From Phoronis australis (Eukaryota; Phoronida; Phoronidae), in NCBI GenBank assembly GCA_002633005.1, contig NMRA01000002.1, forward strand, positions 1,884,916-1,946,915: a stretch of DNA of 62,000 nucleotides, in the 5' to 3' direction. Positions 42,301-57,300 of the stretch are shown here, in pieces; positions within the stretch are counted from its first letter, which is position 1, and each line of letters begins with the position of its first letter. A model generated the notes under the pieces. The model was given only the letters and a program-made list of their open reading frames with translations, was not told the DNA's origin and made no database searches. The position numbers were made by a program, and so were the translations under genes.

Positions 42301-45300
42301 ATAATTAGCTTCCAGGAAATGATGTAGATGGCCGGCCTAAGCGAAAATTCAATGCAAGGCAATCATGAAACTGCATACTTACAGACTGGGGTGGCCGTGA
42401 ATCAACTTGGTCGAGGAGTGGTAGTTCATGATTTGCAATGTTGTAATTATTCTGTCGTCCGCGTTGTTTCCTAAATATAAAAAGACCATTTAAAGGCATG
42501 GTTATATTCATATCTGGAACAGATTTTCGGAAAAAGGAAAACCCTGCACTAATAATTTCAACCTGTTTGTAGCTGGCCAAGCATAAGTAACAGTGGCTAT
42601 GTTTTTACTTATAACAAAACTCATTCCTGTGTTATTAAGAATTCTCTTAACTTTCAATTTCAGTACACTTATTAGCTTGCAATCACTAAAGCAAACATCA
42701 CTGTCACAGGATGTTTTAGTAATCAGGATATCACAAAAGTAACACAATGGCTGAAGAAAATGAATGAAAGCAGCATTTGAAAAAAATTTTCTGACATGTT
42801 TCTAATTGCCATTGGTTACTTCTTTTGAATTCTGTTGAAATGCCTCCACTGAATTCGTGGTACGAGCTTGAATGACAGACACGCCAAATACTACCAGTTC
42901 TATCCATACTGTAGAGTAGTTCAACTGTATGGTATATTTTTGATATCCCACCACCAGGTGGCGTTGGGTGCAAAAATATGTAGCTAGATTTACTTGTGAA
43001 ATGTATAACAATTTACAACTTTCTTTCACTTTTATACTTTTCTGATAATGAAAATGTATTTAGAAAATAGACCACAAGAATTTCAAAAATATGCCTCCTT
43101 GTTTTAAATTGAATTTTTTTTAAAAATTGACCTGCACACTGAAATGCACCCAGCTCAGCATATCAAACAATTTAAACCTAATTGGTACAATACAGAACAA
43201 TGCTCATTACAATGGTCAACCACTGAATGAAAACAAGTTACTGTGACGTGCAATTCATGGGAGAATAACTCAAATGAATCAACCTAGTGACACGGCATGA
43301 TACATACCTATTGTAGAGAAAACACATGATCATCACTATAAACAACAGTACACCAATGATAATGCCCATGGCAACGCCCATAGCTATCACATTCTTTGGC
43401 CTCTCCAAACCTGTCAAACACAAACATTTCTTCCATGAGGAGCTGATGGTACAACTGGCAAAATTTGACACAAGCCGACGTGGTACTATCCAAACTTGCA
43501 AAGAAAAAACACAATAGCTGTGTGGCGGACTTTATCAAAGCATGCCTGACATTCCTAAAGGTACAGTCTCCTTTCAAGCATTGTAACCAAATGTTTCAAA
43601 TCACTGAATCCATACTTTTCATGTGGAGAATCCATACTTGTTCATGAGGAGAAATCATGGCTTCCTCATTCACAACACAGTGTACCGTACTCAGCCAGGA
43701 GTCCGCTCAGGGTACATAAATTCGGCAACTGAAAATCATGGGGGAGGGGGTAGGGTGTTTACCGGAGCATAGGTGCCTAGAAACGAAATTTTGTAGATGT
43801 CGGAGGTGGATGCTTATCCATACAGTTGAATGAGTTAATACTCGGGGCGCCACTTTGACGTCGGACATCTCATGGAAAAGTAAAATAAAACAGAGGATTG
43901 TAGACAACAAAATAAGGGACTTGCTATCAAGAATAAAGTGACTGCACAAAGTAATTCACAGCAGCACGACACAGCTTTTGATGTGGTGTATATTTAATTT
44001 TCTGTTACAAACATTATACACATACAATGAGCTGGTTACGCATTGACAAGAATGCTTTTGCCAGGTTTGCAGACAATAATAGAATGTGCACAAGCCAAAA
44101 GAACCATTTCATGTCTTGTTCAGTGAAGACCAGGAGAGTACTGGGTATTTTCCCTAGCGAATTATGCAAGGTTCTGTGGAAACCAACTGGTAAACTAATC
44201 TCATATTTTACGAAAAGTAAAATGCTGATGGCAAGGGCATTCCCAAAGACACGGGCACATTTATGGAATTCTCGGTTGTATACATTGAGGGTGGGTGGTA
44301 AGGCAAAAATAGGAGTGTAAACAACAAAATTTGCGAATTTCAAGGGTGGGCGGTAAAGTTGAGTATTGGTGTTAACCTAGACAAGTACGGTACTTGAACT
44401 ATGCTTGAACTTTAACCACATAAAACTAGACACCGAAACAATAAAGTAGACAGCCAAACAACACAGCTCGATTTGTTCCGTTCAAAAATAGGTTTTAAAT
44501 ATTGCAATTAAGCAGTTAAGTAAGAATTCTTTGGATTCTTGGTTTTTACAGTTTGAAATCAACATCAGCAATACTTAAAATAATCATGCACTAATAGTTC
44601 TGGCATATGACATAATCACTGGTTCATTTGTCAGGATACAAAGCATTTGTGTGTTATAATTTATACACCAAACACATAGCGAGAGTGAAATCACTGGAAA
44701 GTGTGATTCATGCAAAGTCATAGTTTTGCAAATGAGAAGTGTGCAAACCTAACAGCAGCCAGTGCTATTGCAAGATTCATTAGGTTATTATTGTGCTACT
44801 GCAAAAATACACATTTGGGAGCAAAGAATGCTCAAATTCTCCAACATGTACAAATTGTTTTAACCTTTTGCAGAAAGACGGCATTTCTTTACAACAATCA
44901 AGTAACCACTAAGTGGAAAACTATAAAGCATTCAAGAGACACATAGTAGCAACAGAAATTTCAAGAGGCATGCAAGACAACAATAATGATAAAAATAGGG
45001 ACAAACTAAACAAGACAACGTGCAACTTTAAACAGAGATTGCTGGCAACTGAATGAAAGAAAATAGAGCACAAGACAGGGTGAACTGAGGAGAGCAAAGC
45101 CCATGCTCTGAACGAGAACGTGCAAACTAAAACAGCATGCAGAATAAAAAGAGATCTTCCAAACTTGGTAACCAATAACGGATGTTGAGACTACTTCCTA
45201 GGCACTCGCATGCTTGCATGTCTATTATATCATTGCTAAATAAACATAACATGGAAATTTCAAAACAAAAAATGTCAAGAATATATGGAAAATAAAAAAA

Positions 45301-48300
45301 ATTCTGAGAAAAACATGCCTAAAGTTTTGAGCACTTGCAACACAGTGCAAGAGTTTGAATCATGCTCATTAGAAAAATGGTTCTGAATAAATCACGATGC
45401 AAGTGACAGCTAAACTAAAAATGACATGCTCCATGGTACCTACTTGATCCCCAGGGGGGGTATCCTGGATACACTATTTCCTCACAACGTAAGCCGGTGT
45501 AGTTTTCTGGACACCTGCGATTCAGAGAGCGACAACATTGAATCGTCACAAATAGAAATGTGTTAAGCGACACCTACAGGGTAAAGCGAGTCAGGCAAAG
45601 ACAGGCAGGCAGTTAGAGCAGACGACATCGTCGAAAGGGACACCTGAAAACTGTTCACTAATTCTTATCAGATCTTAAAGCATAGCATTGTCATGTGGGA
45701 ACTTGCAACTATGGAGTTCATCATAACATGCTCAGGACATGTCAAGTCCAATGTCATGGTTCAAAGGTCATAGGTTTGTTTCCAAATGGAACTAGACATG
45801 TTAGTAACCACAATGACTATCTACATCTATAGACAATAGGAATAGTCGAGTTAGAAATTGGTCTAAATTTTGTAGTCATTCATGCCTTTAGTGGTACAAA
45901 TTTCTAAAGAAAGTTCTAAATTCCACATGTAGTTGAAATGGCATGCATCGTACGACTAAAATTAAAGACACCACCTCCAATAATTAATTACAAAGACATT
46001 TTTAACGCACTGTCAAATGAAACGGTACAACAATAACTAATGAAATTCATAAACGATGTTCAGATATTGTTGAACAACTTGCGTTCAACCAATCATTAAC
46101 CGCCCACAGATTTACTTCCTAACCATGCCATGCTTTAAGACCAGACAGTAACTAGTGAACAAAAAATGAACATTAACTGGCGCCAAAACCCTGGAAGATG
46201 TGGACAGCGCGACAGTGTCTATCGATGGTGCTCCAAATGAAATGACAGGGTTTTGGCAAGGACAAAACGCCTAGTACAACACACGGCGTCACTTTACCTG
46301 GCAGCACCGGTCGGAAGTCGACAACATTTTCCTCGCACCTTTCACCAGTAAAGCTGCTCGGACATCTGTATAAAACGTGGTCACGTGAATATAACAACAT
46401 TTCTCACAGATGTAAAAACTTCACTCTACTGTAATAATGAACAATTTTTGAAACAATGTATAATAACCATGGAGATAAAGTTACAACAAGTAAATGCTTA
46501 ATTATTTTTGATAGAGTTAGAGAACAGAAAAAGGAATAGACAAGTCCAAAAAATTTATTTACCGTACTGGTTAATTTATTTGCTGACCACCAGAAAACCA
46601 GAAAAAGTGGAATACAAAACCCAAACATTGCAAACATATAACACCAAACCGTTCATAGGAGCAATCCCCATGGTGCATCGCAAACTTCATTTTTCGAAAC
46701 AACATCGAACCAAAAAACTTCAAAACATGAATACATTGTCAACAGGGAAATAAAATTGCTCCAAATGGACACAACACTATGGTATCCAAAACTGGCAAGT
46801 GTCGTCTGCTTCCTTACAGAGATGAATAGTCATGGGGTTTGGCATGCACTTCCCAAGATATGCCCCTCACCTTTTTCCAATTTCTATAAAAATCCGATTT
46901 CTTAAGATATCAAGTTGACAACTGAATGCCCATGAAACCCTACGCTCCGACAGGATGGTGACAATATGCACCCACATATACATATGCTGGCACATAAAAA
47001 GGCAAGTTCAAATTAACTTCAACAAATTTAAACAGAAGTTATCTCCATTTTAATAACATACATTTTACAGAAACACTTCTTTCCATGAATTTAAATATTA
47101 TCAAGATTGAAGTTTAGTCATCCAATTACATCAAATCAAAAAAAAACTAACTGAGCACACATCCTGGAAAGCACAACAAAGGAGCATCAGGACTACAAGA
47201 GCATGCTTTATAGATAGAATTTTCAGCAAACTTACTGGCAAAGCCTTTCATTTAAGCGTGGAATGATGGCGCATTGACCACCGTTGAAACAGTACGTTTG
47301 TTCAGCACATGAAACCCAATGTTCTTCTGAAAATAGACGTTAAAATTATGACTTTAATGCATCAGGCTCCTTGAATTAAAGTTATTGTCAGGTAACTTGG
47401 AGTAGGGAAGACACATTTCTAGAGATATCAGCATAAAGCGTTCGTTGTAAACTGAAAAACACCGCCCTAATCGTACAGGAGACGGGATCTCTGCCCGACT
47501 GTTTGAGACATGAAACTTGTATACACCCCCGTTCTATCAAAACTAGCAGTGGTCTCAGGTTAACTGAAAGCTTTTAAACCAAACTTCTATCTAAATCAAC
47601 TTTTGATTTTCACCACGCATCATAACAAAACTGGTTTCACCTTTTTCATAACTTTTACCGCAAGTAATTAGCATTTTAACATTAACATAGAAAATACTAA
47701 CATTTTGGCCAATCACGTGTAACCACCATGGATGAACGGAGACTGGCCACAAATCAGTAGGCTTCTCATGGTAAGACCATTTTGGCAATTATCTTCATGG
47801 AAACTCTGATTACCAGTTCCCAATTAACATGTCAGGATAAAAAATAAGACTTTTCTTACACTTACTTTTAAAAATGGTTGTGCTGGCAGGCGTTGTTGTT
47901 GTAGGTTGAGGCAATAATACTGTAAACAACAATAACAACAACATTGACAATATTCGTCGTTTAACAAACAAGAGCTGTGAAGAATAAGTAAAAGCTCGCC
48001 AAGTTCGAACAAACAAATTGCTAAAATCAAACTTTCTCTGTTTTCAGAACCATTTTCACAATAGTCAAGATATTGTGTGATGGTTATGGTAGTACAAAAC
48101 CAGAAAATGATGAATTATCAATTGCAAACGTTTGTGAAATCGCGTAAATAGAAATTTTAGTATCCTCCATGTTGTATCTTAAATCGGTGGGATTTTACGT
48201 CTAACATTCAACACATGACAGTTACGATACATCACACAGAGGAATTGATAGACACAAGAAACACGTCAACTTGAAAACAATTCATCGCACCAATTAAGAA

Positions 48301-51300
48301 AACATTTGACAAACTTACCGTTTAAATTGGGCATGGTTGAAAACAAGGTAAAAATTCTGTTTTCAGTTAGATGAGAAATAACAGCTCTACAGCGTGAAAT
48401 TATGTGACATCAGTTTGAAGACCTCAGTTTTTCCCTGTAACTATATAGGTTAGGCACCCACCCACTCTTTTCTGCCAACCGGAATTCCAGCTATTTTTAG
48501 CTATTGTCACGGAACATTAAATAATTGAAGAACGTGCCTTTAACAAATCAGCCAATGAAACCGCTGATCACAGGATGTGCACAATGGTCCTTTTTGATGT
48601 ATCCTATAGAAAACTGTTCACCAGAAACCCTTGTTGTGTGTAAGAAAGATAGTGTCCTATTTAACCCCTACGGTGGATGTCCAACAGTAAACAGGTTTAA
48701 CGCATGGCTTGTTTCAGAAGTTAGCCATAGAGTACAACTATAACATTAATTATTGAATTATTCATGCCAGCATTCCAGCAAACCATGAAGATATCTTTTA
48801 AAAAAACACCATTTAATGAATCTTGATCACATCAAAAAGCATGCGACGTCTAACTCTGAGCTCAGTCATGCACGTTAAACAAAATTATGAATGCAGATTT
48901 GCATAAATCAAGAGAAAACTTCAATGAACACACAAACATAGCAACTGAGCAATAGGGGCCTTCGTCAGCAACAGTGTAACAACCAATCAGCAGGCGGTAT
49001 CCAGGGGTGAATTCCACAATACATAGAACCAAATCTTTGCTCGTTTTTAACTACCCCATTTAACAAGTGGATAATTAGAGAAGAGATAAATCACACACGC
49101 TTGCTTATAAATTTTTGATTGTCACTGCTTTATGGTCACTAACCAACACCATTGTTTGTACTGGCCTTATGAAAAATGCCACATTGATGTTCCAAAAATA
49201 ACCAGCATGCTTGTGAGAGAATCCAAAAACAATAAGAGCTTGTTTGTGTACCGGGTATCTGAGATATCTGAGTGGGATACTAGTAGGAAGAATGTGATTA
49301 TGCACTAGATTTCCCAACAATTATTTCCCAATAATTTTTTTCATAGTGCGAACAAAAATAACTGACAAAACTTCATTTTCCCCATTTTTGAAAAGCTAAC
49401 TTACTATATGCTAAATAATCCCAAGCTTGCACCATGTGTCTTAGAAGACAACTGAATAGCACAAACCGTTTTTATAGATGAAGTGTGTTTTCTTCCTATA
49501 AATTATTGCCAAGACAAATTTTTAAATTATCAAAACACAGGTGGAAACTGCGAGGACAATCAAAACGGGAAATAGTACCAAAGAACATTTTACATTTCTT
49601 ACTAGATTCCAGAATGTCTTTTTCTCGGGTATTAAATTTCAGCTGAATCCCAATTTGACCACCATGGCCTTAGCAAGCAAAAGTTAAACTTTGCAGGCAA
49701 TTGTGGTCGAACCCGTGTCACTGCTCTTTTGCAGCCAGGACTCCCAGAAAATTTCTGAGCTCCCTCTCAGCCTAATGACCTAGTCTGGAACTGGCCAGTT
49801 CATCTAAATATTTACACTGCTAATTGGTAATAAAAGAATACAGACAGCAGAGTGCACAGGGACTGGGTGCTGTTCAACCTGTCTGTAAACAGCAAAATGC
49901 TGTTATTCAGTCACCCTGGCTAGAAGCCAAACAAGACACCTGCGGAGGATGCTGAAGATATGGTGCAAGCAAAGTCTCATGGGAGAAATCAAGTCCAGGC
50001 ACATTCATAACATGAACTGGTGTCTCACTGAAGCTATCATATTCAAAGGTGAATTCATGGCATAAACTGGTGTCTCACTGAAGTGATCATATTCAGTCAA
50101 AGGTGAATTCATGGCATTAACTGGTGTCTCACTGAAGTGATCATTAATTGAGTCAAAGGTGAATTCATGACATAAACTGGTGTCTCTCTGAAGTGATCAT
50201 ATTCAGTCAAAGGTGAATTCATGACATAAACTGGGGCATTGATGTAAAAGTAGATAAGAGTTTATTAAACAAATCACAGTAGATCCCCTATCAACATAAG
50301 CCTGCCCAGTACACGGGTTTCAAATTAAATTTAGACAGTTAAATTTTCACCCAATACCACAAGTTACTAAGGATTCCAATTGGGGAAACAGTGTAAGAGA
50401 AATGTTGGACAAGAGTCAGACTTTACTGACATCAGGGTGTCATTTGGCAGATTTTTGGAAGTGCTGGCGTGTTTCCTGTCTTGGTATGGCCAGCCTCGTT
50501 ACATTAATTAGTCTAAATGGCCCAACACCCCTGCACTTAACACCTAATGACAACAAGATGAAATGAGCACAGAATTTCAAGTATAACTGAAGCATATCTG
50601 CCGTGCCACTGCCTAAAAGGATATCCTATAGAAGTACACACAGGAAAGGGATTGCATTAAGATGTTATCATTTTCGGAAAATGGGCATTTAATGTTTTGC
50701 AGTTTCCGTAACTTAAACTGCTGTAAAACCATTCTGAGAAAGTCCCTGCCAGCAAAGTACAAATGGTTTAATCAGAATTCCATTTTGTCCAAATGTTTGA
50801 GTTGTCCTAAGCTAAATTGTCACTTTCAATCAGTGCCCATGTGGGCTTAATTAGATCTTAGCTGGGTAGGGATGGACCACCACAGGGGCTAAAGGTCAAG
50901 TCTGGCAATGGATCAATACTCAAATTGTTGTCTGGGACCCGCTGGATATTCTGTTAGGACCATGAGAGTGACCTTAGGTCAAAAAGGTCAAGTCTGGGTC
51001 AGGCCTGGACAACAGACAGTGTGAGAATGGCATGGAACTGATAACGTCCAGAGCTAAAGCATAAAAAAGAGCAAGTTAAAATTTTTGAAGCAAAACATCA
51101 AAAAGCAAAAAAAAATTTTAAGACTTACAGTCTGCAAACTTACAGGTGTCCCGAAATTGATTCCCCTTAACTTTAGCTTGTAGGCAAAAGTTATGGCCTG
51201 TTATTATAGTGTTATTATAGGTCAGTCAGTGCGTGCAAACTAATTTTCAAACTGGATTGCTGATGGAATTCATAGTTGAGGTTTCTTGTCAGCAGGAATT

Positions 51301-54300
51301 GTTGTCAGAGGCTAAAACTAAAGGCTACTCCATGGATTAGACCACACCCAGCCCTAAATTCATACAAATGCAGGTTTTGGTTTTATTGGTGTCTGTGGAA
51401 TCTATGAAATTGGCTTGGCTTACAGTACTGTAGACCAACTGGATAAACCTTGTGCGATACTCAATTGCTCAGCAATGAACGGGTAATCAGTCCTTTTGGA
51501 TTTTACCTTTAGTAACAACACGTGTCCCTGGTTATCTTGGAAAGAATGTTTTCCATGTTAATTAATGTTGTTGACATGGTGTGTACCAACAATCCACGGA
51601 ACAATGGAAAGCGATGTAAACGGCTTAGAAAAAGGCAGACACAATGACCGACACAAACCCTGTTTTATAACCACTAGGACATTGCGTTTGTTCTATGAAA
51701 GTGAATACAGAGTCGCGATGCGGGACTTAGCTGGACCATTCACAGCGCTTTCTATTGACCCTTGGAGGCACACACCAATGAATCTCCAAGACAATCAGGG
51801 ATCAGCATTTCTCCTCAATGTAAAATCAAAATAAGGTTGCTTTATCGTTCAACTTCCACTTCTGCGTCAGTAAAAGTACAGAGGCCCTTTTGTATTATGT
51901 GATAAAAGTTGCATCTCAGGAACCTATTTTAACCAAATCCTCCTGCCAACAGCAATTCTCTGAAAACTGATGTTTCAGGATGGTAAACGTGTGAAAAAAC
52001 AAATATTAGTAGGAAACAAAGGTCTTTCATATGGTTATGTAAGTTCCAATGACATCAATATGTTCCTGTTCTCCAACAAATGTCCATTATAACACCTGAA
52101 CTCACCTGTAACAGAGACATTTTTGGCCGATGCCCCTAACAGGTTGATGGCCCTGCAAGTGTAGACCCCAGCATCTTTGGGACTGGCTTTTTTCACTCTC
52201 ACCACGGACAAGGTGCCTTTTCTGAACAAGAGGGAAAAATTACAAGACTATAGTTTTTAAGTATGCTTCTCAATCACACAGATCTTGCGCACAAACTGTG
52301 ACCAACAATAGTACTGGTCGTAACGTCACTATTCGCAGTACCTGGTGTGGTCACCTGTTTTACTTCTGGCAAGTACATCAACTATTGGCTAACTGGAAGA
52401 TGAGTATTGAGAAAAAATAGCGCCTCCTCTGGGAATTTCATAGTAAAGTATCAGAGCTGAACGAACGTTGTCTATGATCTCTGATAAAAATGAAGATGGC
52501 AAAAAATGCACAAATGAACACGCAGACGTCCAAACAAGCATTGCTTGTCTGTCATCAGTAACGGTGAAAATTCAAAAAATGAAATACGACAAGCAGATAA
52601 TTAACCACTCAAATTAAATTATTTGGTTCTGTATTATTCTCAAACACTTGCGCACAGTAATTCAAAATGGGGGCAGTTAGTGCACAGGGAGCAGTCGGTT
52701 ACGCATTTACTGTAACGGTCATTTTGGGCATATTTCAACTAATCACATGTCCTTTGTGACCCTTCAACTGCAAGAGGAACAGGACACCAGCAGGGACAGT
52801 CTAGAACAACATCTAACCAGATCCAATAACATCACAGAATGTAGCCAATTAACATTTGCAAGACCAGAGGGTCTTGCAGCAATACTTGCACCTCATTGGA
52901 GTTAGGCAAGAAATAAGCGCCTAATGTTCTCAGAAGACTTTATGCTATTGCAATGCAGAAAAAAAATAATTGGTTTATTTGAACAGATTCCGACATATTA
53001 GTTAACGATATTGACTGGGTGGTTTTGGATACAACTATGCCTGACAGTAACATGCAAAATTAAGAACGAAAGCATAGAGTTTTTGTGCATGCTGAGTGAA
53101 CTGAAATCCACCCACAGGTAAAATCTCACTTAGGACGCTATATGGCAGATGAATGAAATTTTACTTTTTCATTTTTTGATAAAACTAGCACCAAGCAAAT
53201 TCATTACCATTTTAAATTTTTATGCCACTGTGACCATTGAGAAATTGTGAACATTCAGAACAATGTTAAAAGCCTTTAAAAACTGAAAAGGTCAATTTTG
53301 GCAATCCTTTTTGTTCAAAAAGATTGGTGGGATTTTCCGTAACTCGACTCCTGGGAACAGGGAGAACGAGTTTGACAGGAAGCAGACGTGTTTTGCACAA
53401 TGGAACAATTCGCTGCGTGGTATAACTATTAACAAAAAGACAGACACCATGCAAAATTTCAGACTTCGTTGGTGGAATCATTGTCATTTTTTATGTCACG
53501 GCTGACGCTCAAGGTCGTAAATAGAGTACGTATGACCTATGGAGTATGATGTGCTCCAACAAAACGAGGTCAATGCTGAAGCTCACGATATACGGCGCTG
53601 GAACGTGCATATTATGTCAAAATTTTGCATAAAGCTAATTGCTTTAATAAAAAATGAATGACGAAAATGATTCTGAAGTTTTGCAAGTGTTCTAACAGAA
53701 TTAAAAGAACGAAACATGAAAGGTATTTCTTGATTTGTGGCTAACAAAAGAAACGGTAGATGAAAGAAACCACGTTTCTGAGAAAATGAAGTAAAAAGTC
53801 AGATTTTGGAAGCACTAAAAATAGTAGTTGCCATAACCATTTTAAAAGCAACACCCTCACATAACAATATTAGCTATTACCCTATCACCAGTAAACACAT
53901 TATGAAACCAATTGAAGATGACACAAAAACAAAAAAGCAAGTTTCGGAGAATTTGCCACGATGTAATTGGATTTTGCACTTTAGCTTCAGAATGAAAGGT
54001 GGTAGTCATTAAGTTGATGGAGTCAACAAGAGCAGACTTCAAGGAAAGGAGGAAGTTTTGATGGCAAAACAACTAGTCAAGCACTTAACAGCAAGGATTG
54101 AATGACTAATAACAATCAAGTTATGAGCAACCACGGATGATGGGACTTCTTGGCATCATCAAATGTCATTTAAAAGCTAAAAGCTGAAGAATATGAGACA
54201 GGTAGTATAGCACCTGTTAACGAAACAGAAAAACAAAAAACAAATTTTGCACCAGTTCTCAGTTAAACAGCTGCAGGGAAAATTTAGGTACTACAGCCCT

Positions 54301-57300
54301 AATTCAGTTAGAACATTTGGCTTAGATTTTTTGTACCTTTATCACAGATCATGATTTCTTTCGGTGTACAACGTACAACAATTTGGATTAATTTGATTTT
54401 TTACCATCTTATTTGCCAAGCTGAGGCCCAGCGACTTAAGTCATGTTTATCAGTATCAGAGACCCAAAAACAATCCCTCCTAGATCCACTTGCTCCCCCC
54501 CCATTCAGTGGAGCATCCACAACACACATCCTTCACATGGCACACACTGGCCAGTAAGTTGCCCTAGTGCGTCCACACCACCACTAAACCCGGCAACAAC
54601 AATGTTCCAGAACTTTCTAATGTTATAGGAAGGCAAACTGGTAGTGTGGATGGCACTCTATAATCCAAACATACAACATTTAAAGAAGGTCATGTGTCAA
54701 ACACCAGTCATTGTCCTGGTCATTGAACCAGTAACTTGGGTTTGAAAGGTTGAGTCCTTTGACCTTACTTAAAAATATCAGGAAGATTTGTTGAAGTGTA
54801 GAAAGTAAAATCATAAAAGCCGAGATGAGCTCAGCCATTACTCAAGTAGGCGTGTTAAACCGGATTTACGCTTCTCACTCTGGTGATTTTACAAAAAAAA
54901 ACAGTCAGCCTACAACTTATTTAATATCTCAACACAGGGTGTGACTATTCAACGCCTAGAGCATGAAAACATGGTTTCGCGTTTTCGGTTTCTACGACAA
55001 CCCATAAAAGGCATTATATGCAGCACTTTCCACAAATAATGAAAATGTGTCGGAAGTACGCCAACATCAATAAAAGTGTGCGTGACTCGAGCTTTTTCAC
55101 ATAGATGGACTTTAAATTTTGCAATTCAAACATTATGCTGGCAGTGCACTGCTTACTTGAGTACTTTCACAGTATTATGTACATAAATACCATAATATAG
55201 AATGAAAATGTATCTATTTCATGTCTTCTTCAGTAAAGAGCAGGAGAGTATGGGTATTTTCCCACCTGAACAAGGAAACGTTTCACTGAAAATGACAAAT
55301 CATTACTGAAGGTAATTACTTGCATGCTACTAAGGGAGCTAAATTCTATGACCATTCACAAAGACACCGGCACATTTAGGAAGTCTTAGTCATATAAGTT
55401 GGAAGTGGTTGCCTGGGCAGTGAGCCGAACATGGGGGTTAACCTGAACCAGTGCACTAATTACACTAGACAACAGTGTAAGTTAGCTGATGACCAATGAG
55501 CGCCAAACAAGAAATAAACAATTATTTTTATGGTTACACAAAATATCGATCTTACAATCAGCATGAAACCTTTTGGTAGCATTGCATATTAAATAATAAG
55601 GTGTGTGAAAAAGAAACACCAATTAGATGGATATAAATGTTTTCTAAATATTTATAAAATGTTTAAAACAAAACTTTAAATATTTGGGTCCACAGACAAG
55701 CTGACAGACTGTTAAACTGATGGAGTCTGCAGTAAACAGTTTGACCCCACAGTTATTTTATGAACATGTTTTCTACTAGCTTACAAGAAACAGAATCCCT
55801 GGTTAATAGCAAGGAAACATGGGGGTTCACTGAAGCGTGCACAAGACAGCTAGACACTATCAACCCAGATTATCTGGACCGGGTGTTTTTTTAAATACTT
55901 CACACCTGAGACTGGGTCAAATAGCATCCTACTGGGCTGTAAGTTAAAAACAAATTATGTTCCCCACAAGAGAAGGAAGTGTCAGAATTAGTGCCAAGAG
56001 AAAGGTACTCAAGATTTGATGAATTGCTTGGAATACTTGGCTTTTCAATGGAAAAGCAGCCAAAGACTGGCAAAGGAGATTGTTAAACTGAACAAAATCG
56101 GAGGGTGAATTGGGTGAAATCAGGAAGATTGAAAGCCGAAAGGTAAAATTATGGATGCATGGATCACCCTAGGGACCATTGCTGAAAAAGACATTTGCTG
56201 GCACATACGTAGAGTGGCGGCTCTACACTCGCTACTCCTCCACTTTAGCATTGATGTAATGGAGAATACATCAAGAGGCCCTCATTGTCTGAACCATACC
56301 CTCTCTGACCAGCATCCCAGATCTGTACTTCACATTACTATAAATATGCTAAAAGCCACATGCTAAACATCAAAGACAGAAGCTGAAGAGTTCGGACGAG
56401 GGGTACAGGCTTGTACCACTCTGACAACCACATTGCTACTTCGTGCCTATTTTTTGTTGAACACAAACATTTTGGAATCGTAAAACGAAGGAACAATATT
56501 CGGAATTTCAATATTTCTCAAGCCAAAATGGATATACCATGAAATTTTGCAAAACAAAATGTCTACGACAACCTAACCAAAAAAAGTATTTAGGCTGAAG
56601 ACCATACTCCATACTCACTTGTTTGCTCTTATTTTCAACCCTTGCCTTTTCTTAAGCGGCTCGCCATCCTTGGTCCATGTAATTTTTGGTGGAGGATTGG
56701 CAGACACTCTACATTTAATAACAATTTTTTTGCCTTTTTTAACTTTCACTTCACCTATCTTCTTTATATTTGGAGCTTTGGCTGAAAAAGAGAGAAAAGC
56801 ATTATAGAACAAGACACCTTTTGAAAATCCCTTTTGGCCACCTTGTTATGCAAAAGACAATTATGGACTTTTCTGCGAGGCTAAATCAATATAGACTCGA
56901 AAATAACAAAAATGTATTTGAACAACGATGGAAAGTTTGGGTAATTACACTATTTTCCGTGATAAGGCGCAAATATTTTGTAGCAAAATTCAGCAGAGAC
57001 TCCTGGTCGGCTTTTCTCTTGCCAAATGATGTTTTAGTTCTATTTCTTCCTGCATGTTTCTCCCAGCTGTTTTAATTTCCTCATTGCGAAAGTGTGCGGT
57101 CATTTTGAACTGAGTGTCAGGCAAACTTGGACACCTCAATTCAAAGGAGATGATTGATATAGCTATCTCCTACTGATGTCTTTACTTTGGTTTACAATTA
57201 TCAATGTCCAATCTTCTATGAGAGGAAAAAACAGATGGTTGGGGCTGTTAAATCATTTCGTTGAGACTGTCTCTTGATCATTTACTAGTATGAGCTGTTT

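Noticed and set aside
50000-50235. CRISPR-like repeat array
   Set aside because: Units are contiguous 54-mers without unique spacers, in an animal intron; it is a minisatellite.
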